Below, piece by piece: positions 8,907 to 16,616 of a DNA stretch of 59,484 nucleotides (positions are counted from its first letter, which is position 1; every line of letters begins with the position of its first letter). The stretch covers positions 1 to 59,484 of the forward strand of contig JALSQD010000013.1 of assembly GCA_026985615.1 (NCBI GenBank), read 5' to 3'. A model generated the notes under the pieces. It did no database searches. It was given only the letters and a program-made list of their open reading frames with translations, and was not told the DNA's origin. Both the position numbers and the translations under genes were made by a program. The DNA is from Thermaceae bacterium (lineage in GTDB: Bacteria > Deinococcota > Deinococci > Deinococcales > Marinithermaceae).

Positions 8907-9238
8907 AGAAGAAAGACATGTTCGCCAGCGGCCATCAGCAAATCTTCGCCGGTGTCGGCGCCACCGTTTTCGGCGGCCAGCAGGCTATGCTGATGCACGC
9001 CGTGCTGGATCACGGCGCGAACGTACCCGAACACAGCCACCCCGAGGAGCAGATCTCGTTCGTGCTGGAGGGGCGCTTGGCCTTTCAGATTGGCGATGAG
9101 GTGTGCGAGGTGGCGGCGGGTGAAGCTGTGTACATCCCCTCGGGGGCGCCGCACGCGGTGCGGGCGCTCGAGCCCAGCGTGGTGATCGACGTCTTCAGCC
9201 CGGTGCGGACCGACCTGCTGGAAAAGCTCGGTGGCTAG
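8903..9238 (+). CDS. Small cupin-domain protein
   Basis: 111 aa from the ATG that overlaps the previous stop (ATGA, SD AAGGAG); an upstream in-frame GTG is less likely. It is a single cupin barrel: motif 1 is GANVPEHSHPEEQISFVLEGRL (two His, Glu) and motif 2 is GEAVYIPSGAPHAVRA. The metal-binding His and Glu residues are all present. Stand-alone cupins include isomerases, dioxygenases and sensors, so no substrate is proposed. Its end overlaps the following SDR gene by 8 nt. Confidence 0.82.
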   Translation: MKKKDMFASGHQQIFAGVGATVFGGQQAMLMHAVLDHGANVPEHSHPEEQISFVLEGRLAFQIGDEVCEVAAGEAVYIPSGAPHAVRALEPSVVIDVFSPVRTDLLEKLGG

Positions 9239-9956
9239 CGTGCTCCGCGGGAAGGCCGTCCTGGTCACCGGTGCGAGCCGCGGCATCGGCGAGGCGGTGG
9301 CGCGGGCGCTGGCTTGGCGCGGCGCGCGGGTGGGCCTCTTTGCCCGCAGCCGCGAGGCGCTGGAGGCGCTGGAGCGCGAACTCGACTACCCCGAGTCGGG
9401 CGGGCGGGCGCTCGCCCTGGCCGGCGACGTCACCCGCCCGGACGACCTGGCTGCGGCGGTGGAGCGGCTCGAGGCCGCCTTCGGCCCTGTCTGGGCGCTG
9501 GTCAACAGTGCCGGCGTGGGGCTCTTCGCCCCGGTATGGGAGCTTTCCGAGGACGACTGGGCGCGAGTGCGCGCGACCAACCTCGACGGCGCCTTCCACG
9601 CCATGCGCGCGGTCCTCCCCACAATGCTGCGCGAGCAGCGCGGCACCATCGTCCACATCGGCTCGCTGGCGAGCCGCTACGCCTTCGCCGGCGGCGCGGC
9701 CTACAACGCCAGCAAGTTCGGGCTGCTGGGCCTGGCCGAGGCCAGCCTACACGACCTGCGCCCCCGGGGCGTGCGCGTGAGCACAATCCTCCCCGGCTCG
9801 GTGAACACCACCTTCTCGAGCGAGCGCGCCGACGCCGACTGGAAGATCCAGCCCACCGACGTGGCCGAAACCGTGCTCTACGTGCTGGAGAGCGACACCG
9901 GGGTGATCCCCAGCGTGATCGAGCTGCGCCCCCGGCGCAGCAAGCCCGCGCAGTAG
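9231..9956 (+). CDS. Short-chain dehydrogenase/reductase
   Basis: 241 aa classical SDR. The Rossmann glycine motif TGASRGIGEAV lies near residue 15; the NAG-type motif is VNSAGVG; the catalytic Ser is in HIGSLASRYAF and the YxxxK pair in YNASK. The ARS motif after beta-2 (LFARSREAL) leans towards NADPH. The C-terminal IELRPRR is shared with many YdfG-like enzymes. It is probably an NAD(P)H alcohol dehydrogenase or carbonyl reductase. It is the last gene of the 8631-9956 set, with an 8-nt overlap with the cupin gene. Confidence 0.88.
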   Translation: MASVLRGKAVLVTGASRGIGEAVARALAWRGARVGLFARSREALEALERELDYPESGGRALALAGDVTRPDDLAAAVERLEAAFGPVWALVNSAGVGLFAPVWELSEDDWARVRATNLDGAFHAMRAVLPTMLREQRGTIVHIGSLASRYAFAGGAAYNASKFGLLGLAEASLHDLRPRGVRVSTILPGSVNTTFSSERADADWKIQPTDVAETVLYVLESDTGVIPSVIELRPRRSKPAQ

Positions 9957-10019
9957 CGGTCTTCGCCCGCCCCGGGACTCGGACCGCCAATCCCAAGCCA
10001 GACCGAAACAAAAGAAAAA

Positions 10020-10040
10020 AGGCGGACCGGGATTCCGCCT
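10020..10040 (-). terminator. Intrinsic terminator for the desaturase transcript
   Basis: On the minus strand the 7-bp stem AGGCGGA/TCCGCCT is followed directly by TTTTTTCTTTTG, a classic rho-independent layout. Confidence 0.7.
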
Positions 10041-10085
10041 ATTGACAGTAGACAGTATACCACGACATGCAGGTATACACCAGGA

Positions 10086-10156
10086 GATGCATCCACGCGC
10101 GGTAAAGCGTGGGCCTTACCGCCCCAAAACAGCCGCTTAGCGGCTGTTTTGGGGCG
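10086..10156 (+). ncRNA. Candidate structured small RNA: H-type pseudoknot plus terminator
   Basis: Two inverted repeats interleave: CCACGC (10093-10098) pairs with GCGTGG (10107-10112), and GCGGTAA (10099-10105) pairs with TTACCGC (10116-10122). This is a textbook H-type pseudoknot order. It runs into a 17-bp perfect hairpin (10120-10156). A weak promoter, TAGACA (10049) 19 bp before TATACA (10074-10079), would start RNA near 10086. The complementary strand folds equally well, so it could instead be the 3' UTR of the desaturase mRNA. Expression is inference. Confidence 0.35.
10120..10156. terminator. 17-bp perfect hairpin between convergent genes
   Basis: CGCCCCAAAACAGCCGC and its exact complement flank a TTA loop. 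It lies between the SDR gene on the plus strand and the desaturase gene on the minus strand, and can act in both directions. The stem carries its own A4/T4 tract rather than a trailing U run. Confidence 0.7.
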
Positions 10157-10166
10157 TTGGGTGGGT

Positions 10167-11216
10167 TCAGGCGGCGCGCTCGTCAGCCCCGGCGCGCAGC
10201 CGCGCCGCCACGTCGCGAAAGCCAACGAGCCGGTCCGCTTCAGGATCGTAGAGGTGCAGGTCGGCGAAGGCAATTTTGAAGGCGTCAGCGAGCGTGACCG
10301 TGGGGGCCACCTGGAGCAGCGCCACCCGGTCGTGCGCCTCTTGCAGGCGGTAGTTGGGAATCTTCGGAGCCAGGTGGTGGACATGGTGCAGCCCGACGTT
10401 TCCGGTGAGCCACTTCAGCAAGGGCGGCAGCTTGAGGTAGGTGCTGCCCTCCATCGCCGCCTTCAGATACTCCCAACGGGGGTCGTGCTCCCAGTAGGCG
10501 TCTTCGAACTGGTGCTGGACGTAAAAGAGGAAGATGCCGATCATCGCGGCGAAGTACTGCACTGGTAGGTAGACGAGCAGGAAGGCCTTCCAACCGAAGG
10601 CGGAGAAGACGAACGCCACCAGCCCGGCGAGCGCCAGGTTGGTCCACCAGACGCTGGCGCGCACCTGGGGTTTGTCGCCGCCGTAGCCCAGGGGGAGGCG
10701 GTAGCTGAGCATGAAGACCCAGACCGGCCCGAAAAGGAACATCACGAAGGGGTTGCGGTAGACGCGGTAGCTGAAGCGCTGCCAGGGCGTGGCCGCCAGG
10801 TATTCCTCGGTGGTCATTGTGTAGATGTCGCCGACGCCGCGCTTGTCAAGGTTGCCGCTGGTGGCGTGGTGCCGGGCATGGGCGTACCGCCAGTAGCCGT
10901 AGGGCGTCAGGGTGAGGACGCCGCTGACGAAGCCCAGGAGGTCGTTGGCCCAGCGCTGGCGGAAGAACGAGCCGTGGCCGGCGTCGTGCTGAAGGATGAA
11001 GATGCGCACGAGGAAGAGCGCCGCGAGCAGATCGAGCACCAGGGTGAGGCCCCAGTGGACCTCGAGCGCGCGGTAGGCCAGGTACCACAAGACCAGGAAG
11101 GGCAGGTAGCTGGTGAGCACCTGCCCCAGGCTACGCCAAAGCGAGGGGCGGGCGAAGGGTTGGACCAGGGGGACCCAGTCCTTGGGTTCGACACGGGTTT
11201 TTGGGGGTGTGTTCAT
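10167..11216 (-). CDS. Membrane fatty-acid desaturase (acyl-lipid type)
   Basis: 349 aa. Three histidine boxes for a di-iron site are present: HDAGH (about residue 97), HARHH (about 132) and HHVHH (about 290). Four or so hydrophobic segments separate them (LTSYLPFLVLWYLAYRAL, LTLVLDLLAALFLVRIFIL, LVAFVFSAFGWKAFLLVYL). It would introduce a double bond into membrane acyl chains and so adjust membrane fluidity. A TATACT box (11264-11269) and an SD (GGAG) precede the ATG. Regiospecificity cannot be read. Confidence 0.9.
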   Translation of the reverse strand: MNTPPKTRVEPKDWVPLVQPFARPSLWRSLGQVLTSYLPFLVLWYLAYRALEVHWGLTLVLDLLAALFLVRIFILQHDAGHGSFFRQRWANDLLGFVSGVLTLTPYGYWRYAHARHHATSGNLDKRGVGDIYTMTTEEYLAATPWQRFSYRVYRNPFVMFLFGPVWVFMLSYRLPLGYGGDKPQVRASVWWTNLALAGLVAFVFSAFGWKAFLLVYLPVQYFAAMIGIFLFYVQHQFEDAYWEHDPRWEYLKAAMEGSTYLKLPPLLKWLTGNVGLHHVHHLAPKIPNYRLQEAHDRVALLQVAPTVTLADAFKIAFADLHLYDPEADRLVGFRDVAARLRAGADERAA

Positions 11217-11330
11217 ACGTACTCCGTGCGCAGCGGGTGCGCGGTCCCTTGCGGGGTAGGCCCAGTATAGCGGCGGGGCGGACGAGCGGATGGGAGGGGC
11301 ATGAAAAGCGCGAGCTGGTAACCTGGGGGC

Positions 11331-11504
11331 ATGCCGCTTCGCAAGGTCATCGCCGCACTGCTCTTGGTCTCCGCCTGGCTTTTCTTGGGCTACCTGGTCT
11401 GGCGGGGCAACCCGCCCACGAACGCCTTCATGATCGCGCTGGGGGTTTCCGTCATCGCCGGGTTTATCTGGGGCTCCGTGCCCACGGACGACGAGGACGC
11501 ATGA
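11331..11504 (+). CDS. Small two-helix membrane protein, 57 aa
   Basis: MPLRKVIAALLLVSAWLFLG starts a first transmembrane helix; a second (AFMIALGVSVIAGFIWG) follows a short loop, and the tail is acidic (DDEDA). TAACCT ends exactly 6 nt before the ATG (leaderless pattern), and the stop overlaps the next start as ATGA. These two points make it a likely real gene despite its size. Function unknown. Confidence 0.65.
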   Translation: MPLRKVIAALLLVSAWLFLGYLVWRGNPPTNAFMIALGVSVIAGFIWGSVPTDDEDA

Positions 11505-11803
11505 GGTCTGCGCGCACCCTCTTGGTCACCCCCACCACGGTGCGCGAGGTCGAGGCCGGCCACGTGGAGGCGGCCGGCGGGCGCCTGGTGGCCGTCTGGG
11601 CGGTCGTGGGAAACGGCGTGCGTTTTGTGGTGCGCTCCGGCGAGGGCCCCTGGCCCCGGCCCGGGCGCGACGCCGCCGCCCCCGAGCGCTGGGCGCGCGA
11701 GGACGCAGCGCGTTTTTCGGGCCGGGTGCGCTACCGCGTCGTCACGCGCGACCCCTGGCTGACGCTCGAGGAAGGGTTCTTCCTGCCCGGTCAGCTCGCC
11801 TAG
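11501..11803 (+). CDS. Hypothetical protein, 100 aa
   Basis: It starts with ATG in an ATGA overlap with the small membrane protein gene. It has an alternating beta pattern (LVTPTTVREVEAGHVEAAGG, VAVWAVVGNGVRFVVRSGEG), no signal and no cysteines. No family is recognised. It ends 3 nt before the convergent HD gene. Confidence 0.55.
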   Translation: MRSARTLLVTPTTVREVEAGHVEAAGGRLVAVWAVVGNGVRFVVRSGEGPWPRPGRDAAAPERWAREDAARFSGRVRYRVVTRDPWLTLEEGFFLPGQLA

Positions 11804-11806
11804 GGC

Positions 11807-12379
11807 TCAGGAGGGCTCGGCCTCGCCCGCCAGGCCCAGCCGCTCGGCGTCGGCCTGCATGGCCTTGAGCACGAAACCGACGTGCTCCCACAGCTCCACA
11901 CCCAGCAGCTCCGCGCCGCGCCGCACCATCTCGCGGTCCACCCCGCGGGCGAAGGACTTGTCCTTGAACTTCTTCTTGAGGCTCTTGATCGTGAGGGTGT
12001 GGATCGAGCGGTCGGGGCGTACGTAGACCGCTGCGGTGATGAGGCCGGTGATCTCGTCGGAGGCGTAGAGGGCGCGCTCCATCAGGGTCTCGGGCTCGAC
12101 GCCGCTGCGCTCGGGGGCGTGGGCGCGCACCGCCCGCACGATCTCGGCAGGCCAGCCCAGCTGCTCCAGGTAGTCGGCGCCCTTGTTCGGGTGGGTTTCG
12201 GGGTACTTCTCCCAGTCGAAGTCGTGGATGAGCCCGGTGATGCCCCAGGTTTCCTCGTCCTCGCCAAACTTGCGCGCGTAGGCGCGCATGGCGTCCTCGA
12301 CGGCGTACATGTGCCGGCGCAGGGACTCGGAAGGGGTCCAGGCGTGCATGAGTTCGAGGGCTTCGTCGTAGGTGGGCAT
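11807..12379 (-). CDS. HD-domain phosphohydrolase-like protein
   Basis: 190 aa. The HD metal motif is at His52-Asp53 (GLIHDFDWEKYPETHPNKG), with an upstream His (RRHMYAVEDAM) and later Asp (ALYASDEITG), as in the HDIG subgroup. The domain hydrolyses phosphomonoesters or diesters of nucleotides; the substrate is unknown. TATATT lies 5 nt upstream of the ATG with no SD, another likely leaderless start. Confidence 0.78.
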   Translation of the reverse strand: MPTYDEALELMHAWTPSESLRRHMYAVEDAMRAYARKFGEDEETWGITGLIHDFDWEKYPETHPNKGADYLEQLGWPAEIVRAVRAHAPERSGVEPETLMERALYASDEITGLITAAVYVRPDRSIHTLTIKSLKKKFKDKSFARGVDREMVRRGAELLGVELWEHVGFVLKAMQADAERLGLAGEAEPS

Positions 12380-12390
12380 GCTTAAATATA

Positions 12391-12413
12391 CCGCCGGCCC
12401 CTGGGGCCGGCGG
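12391..12413 (-). terminator. GC hairpin downstream of the degraded lipoprotein gene
   Basis: CCGCCGGCCCC and GGGCCGGCGG flank a 2-nt loop; on the minus strand it is followed by TATATTTAAG, which also serves as the -10 region of the HD gene. Confidence 0.55.
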
Positions 12414-12430
12414 TGGCTGCGGAGGACCGG

Positions 12431-13274
12431 TCAGCGGGAGGTGTCCACCAGACCGAGCTTCCACACCACGGCGTCACGGCTCGTACCGTCCCAGCTCCAT
12501 CCCCCAACGTAGACCGCGTTCTGAGTGAGCACCAGCGCGGTGCCCCAGTCGTCGCCGTAACCGCCAGCGGCGTTGTCGAAGGTACAGGGACCGCCGCCGC
12601 AGAAATGGGGATCCAGCTCACCCGAGGGCAGCAGCCGCCAGACGGCCATGTCGAGGTCGCCGGCGTCGCTCGTCACGCCGCCCGCGAGCCAGGTGAAGCC
12701 CGCTTCGGTGCGCAGCACGTGAACGTAGTCGTGGTTACCGGCGCCGGCCCAGTCGGAGACGACCAGCGGTGCGCCGCCGTAGAGGGTGGGGGTTGAGGGT
12801 TCCGTCGGGCTTCAGCGCCCAGAGGATGCCCTCGAGATCGGGGTTGGCGTTCAGCGCCACACCCGCCATGCGAAAGCCTCCAGGGGTTGCTTCGGCGTCG
12901 AAGATGGCGCTCAGCTGGCTGCCGCCTGCGGGGTTCACGCTGGTGAAGACGCCGCCGCTGGCAAAGTCTGTATCGGGCCGGCCCGCGGCGTCGAACTTCC
13001 AGGCGGCCGCAAGCCAGTTGTCGTACACCGAGCAGTCGCTGTCGGCGATCCGACAACCGTCGCCCGCGATGAGGGTCCGGCCCTCCTCCACCACGAGCGC
13101 GAACGGGATCTCTCCTCCCGCGGGGTCGTCCGCCGGCGGCGCGACCGAGACGCCGCGCGCTCCGTAGTCGAGGTCTGACGCCAACGTCTAGTCCGCTGCC
13201 GTCGCGGTGTTCTTGCCGCACGCGGCCAGAGCCACCACGAGCAACGAAAGAACAAGGTAGCGTTTACCCCTCAC
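12431..13274 (-). pseudogene. Degraded lipoprotein of the beta-propeller/delta-60-repeat type
   Basis: From GTG at 13274 the frame gives a lipoprotein signal (LSLLVVALAAC) and then meets an in-frame TAG at 13190-13188. The same frame continues as repeat-like sequence (AAAWKFDAAGRPDTDFASGGVFT, GILWALKPDGTLN). Near 12780, in a C-rich run, reading must shift by one base to continue as LVVSDWAGAG, HVLRTEAGFTWLAGGV and AVWRLLPSGELDPHF to the stop at 12431. Two independent lesions make a sequencing error unlikely. The repeats resemble delta-60 propeller blades. Confidence 0.75.
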
Positions 13275-13331
13275 GTTTGGTCACTTCCAGCCCTAACCTA
13301 GATCTCCAGCATCACAAACGGCGGTGCGGTT

Positions 13332-13337
13332 TAGGAT
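13332..13337 (+). promoter_or_regulatory. -10 box of leaderless ispF
   Basis: TAGGAT, then 6 nt (GAAGCC), then the ATG of ispF. No SD is present. Confidence 0.5.
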
Positions 13338-13343
13338 GAAGCC

Positions 13344-13829
13344 ATGTGGATCGGATTCGGTGAGGACGCACACCGGCTCGAGCCGGGCCGGAAGATGATG
13401 CTGGGCGGGGTGGAGGTCGCCTCGGACCGGGGGCCGGTGGCCCACTCCGACGGCGACGCCCTTTTGCACGCGGTCGCCGACGCGGTGCTGAGCGCCGTCG
13501 GCGCGGGGGACATCGGCGAGGTCTTTCCCGACACCGACCCGCGGTGGGCGGGGCTTTCCGGGGCCGAGCTGCTCGAGCGGGTGCTCGAACTCGCCGGGGC
13601 TCACCCCTTGCGGTGCGAGCGCCCCCGCTGCGGCCGGGTGCGGCAGGTGCGGGCGGTGGTGACGCTCGACCGCCCTAAGCTGGCCCCCTACCGCGAGGCG
13701 ATGCGCCGCCGCCTCGCCGAGCTGTGCGGGCTCGAGCCCGCCGACGTGAGCGTGGCCTTCAAGACCAGCGAGGGATTGGCCCCGGACCACGTGCAGGCGC
13801 GGGCGCTGGTGGTGCTGGAGGAGGCGTGA
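13344..13829 (+). CDS. ispF: 2-C-methyl-D-erythritol 2,4-cyclodiphosphate synthase
   Basis: 161 aa. The enzyme closes CDP-ME-2-phosphate to the cyclic diphosphate in the MEP isoprenoid pathway. The zinc motif is GEDAHRLEPG; HSDGDALLHAVADA, GDIGEVFPDTDPRW and the C-terminal FKTSEGLAPDHVQARA are present. Between the helix ERVLELAG and strand VRAVVTLDRPKLAPY there is an Arg/Cys-rich stretch (HPLRCERPRCGRVRQ) that is longer than in the Thermus protein as I recall it. The stop overlaps the next start (GTGA). Confidence 0.93.
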   Translation: MWIGFGEDAHRLEPGRKMMLGGVEVASDRGPVAHSDGDALLHAVADAVLSAVGAGDIGEVFPDTDPRWAGLSGAELLERVLELAGAHPLRCERPRCGRVRQVRAVVTLDRPKLAPYREAMRRRLAELCGLEPADVSVAFKTSEGLAPDHVQARALVVLEEA

Positions 13830-14625
13830 GCCTCCTCTTCGGCGTGGACGCCTTCACGAACCGCCCCTTCGCGGGCAACCCCGCGGCCGTGTGCGTGCTG
13901 GAGGCGCCCGCGGACCCGGCCTGGATGCAGGCCCTGGCCCGGGAGATGAACCTCTCGGAGACGGCCTTCCTCTGGCCCGAAGGGGACGCCTGGCGGCTGC
14001 GCTGGTTCACCCCCAAGTCGAGGTGGACCTCTGCGGCCACGCCACCCTGGCGAGCGCCCACGTGCTCTGGCGCCACCTCGAGCGCGCGGAGTCGCGCCTC
14101 GCCTTCGGTACCCGGAGCGGCCGGCTCTACGCGACGCGCGCAGGGGCGCGGATCGGCCTCGACTTCCCTGCGCCCGAGGCCGTGGCCGCGCCCCTGCCCG
14201 AGGCGATCGCCGCGGCGCTGGGCGGGGTGCGCCCGGTCTGGAGCGGCCGCGCCGAGGACGACTGGATCGTGGTGCTCGAAAGCGCGGCCGCGGTGCGCGC
14301 GCTTACGCCCGACCTGGACCTGCTGGAGCGCGCGCCGGCGCGCGGTGTGGTGGCGACGGCCCGGGACGAAAGCGGCGCCTACGACGTCGTCTCGCGCTTC
14401 TTCGCCCCGGCGGTGGGCGTGGACGAGGACCCCGTCACCGGGTCGGCCCACGCGCGCATGGCCCGTTACTGGGCCAGCGCGCTGGGCAAGGACCGCCTGC
14501 GCGCCCATCAGGCCTCGGACCGCGGCGGCGAGCTGGAGCTCTACCTGCGCGGCGACCGGGTGGAGCTGTGGGGAACGGCGGTAACGGTCTGGTCGGGCCG
14601 GCTCGCGGCCCCGCCGGGCACCTAG
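13826..14625 (+). pseudogene. PhzF-family epimerase/isomerase gene with a -1 frameshift
   Basis: GTG at 13826 starts a PhzF N-terminus (FGVDAFTNRPFAGNPAAVCVL, catalytic Glu in NLSETAFL) down to LRWFTPK. At 14015-14018 (CCCAAGTCGAGG) one base is missing. The other frame continues exactly with VEVDLCGHATLASAHVLW and runs to DEDPVTGSAHARMARYW and the stop at 14625. Restoring one G gives a full-length ~266-aa protein. Everything else looks intact, so this is either a recent mutation or a sequencing error. It is coupled to ispF. Confidence 0.85.
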
Positions 14626-15242
14626 CCGTAGCGCTCGGCCAGGGCGTTGGCCATGTCCCAGCTGCCCCACTCGAGGCGGAGGATCTCCTCGCTGAGGGCG
14701 TGGATGCGGGCGCGCTCCTCCTTGGAGGCCGCCAGCCAGGCTTCCTCGGCCACCTCGGCGAGGTCGTGCAGGTAGGCCTGGAACTCGGGCGTGGTCCAGT
14801 GCTCCACCAGGTCCACGAAGGGCCCGCCCTGGGGGGCGGCGCTACTCCAGGCGTCGTGGAAGGCGCGGTAGATCATCCAGAGCGAGACGATCTCGACCGC
14901 GTAGGGCTCCTGCTCCAGGAGGCGCAGGAAGGCCAGGTAGCGCTCGCGCGCCGGGTGGGCGGGCACGTCGAGGTCGATGGGTTGGACGGCCATCCAGTCG
15001 AGGTCCTCGACGATGCCCACCAGGCCGTGGGCGAGCACCAGCCGGTGGGCCCGCGGCGCCCGCGGCACGAGGTGGGCCTGGAGCTCGAGCAACCCCTCCA
15101 CGAAGCGGTAGTTCTGAACCATCCAGGCATAGACGCTACGCTCCGACACCTCCCCCGCGGCGAGGCGGCGCAGGAACGGATGCCCCAACAGGCGCTGCCA
15201 CCCCTCCCAGTGGGCGTCCCGTAGCGCCAAGAGGTGTTTCAC
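14622..15242 (-). CDS. TenA/thiaminase-like heme-oxygenase-fold protein
   Basis: 206 aa, all-helical. HPFLRRLAAGEVSERSVYAWMVQNYRFVEGL matches the TenA start, and the conserved late Glu region is present (EEILRLEWGSWDMANA). TenA proteins salvage thiamine pyrimidines, but many Thermaceae members of the fold have no tested substrate. TAGACT ends 6 nt before the GTG start, again leaderless. It converges on the frameshifted phzF-like gene with a 4-nt overlap. Confidence 0.75.
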   Translation of the reverse strand: MKHLLALRDAHWEGWQRLLGHPFLRRLAAGEVSERSVYAWMVQNYRFVEGLLELQAHLVPRAPRAHRLVLAHGLVGIVEDLDWMAVQPIDLDVPAHPARERYLAFLRLLEQEPYAVEIVSLWMIYRAFHDAWSSAAPQGGPFVDLVEHWTTPEFQAYLHDLAEVAEEAWLAASKEERARIHALSEEILRLEWGSWDMANALAERYG

Positions 15243-15246
15243 GGCT

Positions 15247-15513
15247 CTAGTCTACTCGCGGATCGCCAAGGCCCCGTGAGGATATGAACAACAGGTCCTC
15301 GACCTGCTGCAGGTAGACGTCCTTGGGCACGAGCTCGACGCCCCGCTCGCCCCACGCGGCATAGTAGCGCTGCTCGAGCGAGAGCGTGGTGCGCGCGTCG
15401 CGGCGCTCGCGCACCCAGGCCACCGGTGCGCGCGTCCAGCGCCCCTCGAACGCGCGGCTGAGCGCACCCACGAAACCCATCACCCACAGCGTCTTCTTCA
15501 CCACTGGCTGCAT
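15247..15513 (-). CDS. Hypothetical protein, 88 aa
   Basis: It has a short hydrophobic N-terminus (VVKKTLWVMGFVGALS), then basic and aromatic residues (RYYAAWGERGVELVPKDVYLQQVEDLLF). No domain is recognised. It starts 1 nt after the VWA gene ends, so it is probably the last gene of the pyk-VWA transcript. Its stop overlaps the TAGACT box of the TenA-like gene. Confidence 0.5.
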   Translation of the reverse strand: MQPVVKKTLWVMGFVGALSRAFEGRWTRAPVAWVRERRDARTTLSLEQRYYAAWGERGVELVPKDVYLQQVEDLLFISSRGLGDPRVD

Positions 15514-15514
15514 T

Positions 15515-16612
15515 CTAGCCCGCAGCCGCGAGGCTCGACCACACCCGCCAGCCTAGGGCCTGCGGCGTCGTCGCGACCGCGCGTCCGCGGGCGACGCGCG
15601 CCAGCTCGTGGGTGAAGGCCACCATCTCCGGCTCGTCGCCCAGCATGTAGACCTCGAGCCGCGCCCCCAGCCGCCGCAGCCGGGCCGCCTGCGCCAGCGT
15701 CGCCCGCACGATGCGCTCGTCGAGCCCCCAGGCGTTCTTGTAGAGCACCCCGTCCGCCAGCTCGATCGCGGTGGGCCTGCCGTCGGTCACGAGCAGGACC
15801 AGCCGGTCGCCGGCGGCGCGCCGGCACAACCAGCGGTGCGCCCGGGCCAGCGCCGCGGCGGTGTTGGTGTGGGAGGGTTGCGCCTGCAGGAAGGGGAGCT
15901 GCCGCGGGGGCACGAGCTTAGCGCGGTCGTGGAAACAGATCACCGCGAGCTCGTCGCCGCGGCTGAGCGTCCAGTGCTCGAGTGCCAGCGCCAGCCGGCG
16001 GGCGGGGCCGAAGCGGTCGGCCCCGTAGAGCACCATCGAGTGGGAGCAGTCGAGGAGCAGCGCCACGGCCGCGCGGCGGCCGCCCTCCCCCTCGCGCACG
16101 TGCAGGTCCCCGGACCGGAGGTCGCCGCCGCGAAGGATCCAGGACTTGAGCGTCGCGCCCGCGTCCAGGTTCAGCGGCTCGCCCCAGCGCCAGGGGCGCG
16201 CGGGGCCGTGGGGCTCGTGGGGCCCCTCCACCCCGGGCCGGGGCCAGGGGCCCGGGTCGCGGGGCGGGGTGCGCGGGAAAAGGCGCTCGAGCGCCCGCCG
16301 GGTCGCGGCTGTGAGCAGGGCCGGGGAGGTGGCGAGGCGCAGGCTCCCCGCACCCTCCACCCGCTCGACCCAGCCCTCACCCAAAAGACGTTCGAGCGCC
16401 TCCTGAGCGAGGGCGGCCGCCTCCTCCCCCTCACCGGAGCGCCGCTCGGCGACCCGCTCGAGCGCGTCGCGCAGGCGCTCCTCGTCGTCCAGCAGCCCGG
16501 CGAAGGTGGGGGCGTCTTCGAGCTCGAGCAGCGCCTCCGCCGCCAGCGCCAGCGCCCGCGCACCGTCCAGCGCGCGGGGAGAAGGCGGCGCGTAACGAAC
16601 GACGCGGTCCAC
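15515..16612 (-). CDS. VWA-domain protein (chelatase D-like)
   Basis: 365 aa. The C-terminal half (about 175-345) is a von Willebrand A domain with the MIDAS motif DCSHSM, the conserved Thr in PSHTNTAAAL, and VTDGRPT. The helical N-terminal half and a proline-rich linker (RTPPRDPGPWPRPGVEGP) are not recognised. Such proteins often partner with a MoxR-type AAA+ ATPase, but none lies nearby. It starts 4 nt after pyk, so it is probably co-transcribed. Role unknown. Confidence 0.75.
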   Translation of the reverse strand: MDRVVRYAPPSPRALDGARALALAAEALLELEDAPTFAGLLDDEERLRDALERVAERRSGEGEEAAALAQEALERLLGEGWVERVEGAGSLRLATSPALLTAATRRALERLFPRTPPRDPGPWPRPGVEGPHEPHGPARPWRWGEPLNLDAGATLKSWILRGGDLRSGDLHVREGEGGRRAAVALLLDCSHSMVLYGADRFGPARRLALALEHWTLSRGDELAVICFHDRAKLVPPRQLPFLQAQPSHTNTAAALARAHRWLCRRAAGDRLVLLVTDGRPTAIELADGVLYKNAWGLDERIVRATLAQAARLRRLGARLEVYMLGDEPEMVAFTHELARVARGRAVATTPQALGWRVWSSLAAAG

Positions 16613-16616
16613 GCGG

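Noticed and set aside
13724..14584. A full-length 286-codon protein in the ispF-phzF region
   Set aside because: It starts inside ispF and after about 14017 reads out of frame relative to the PhzF motifs; it is the frameshifted reading of the phzF-like gene.
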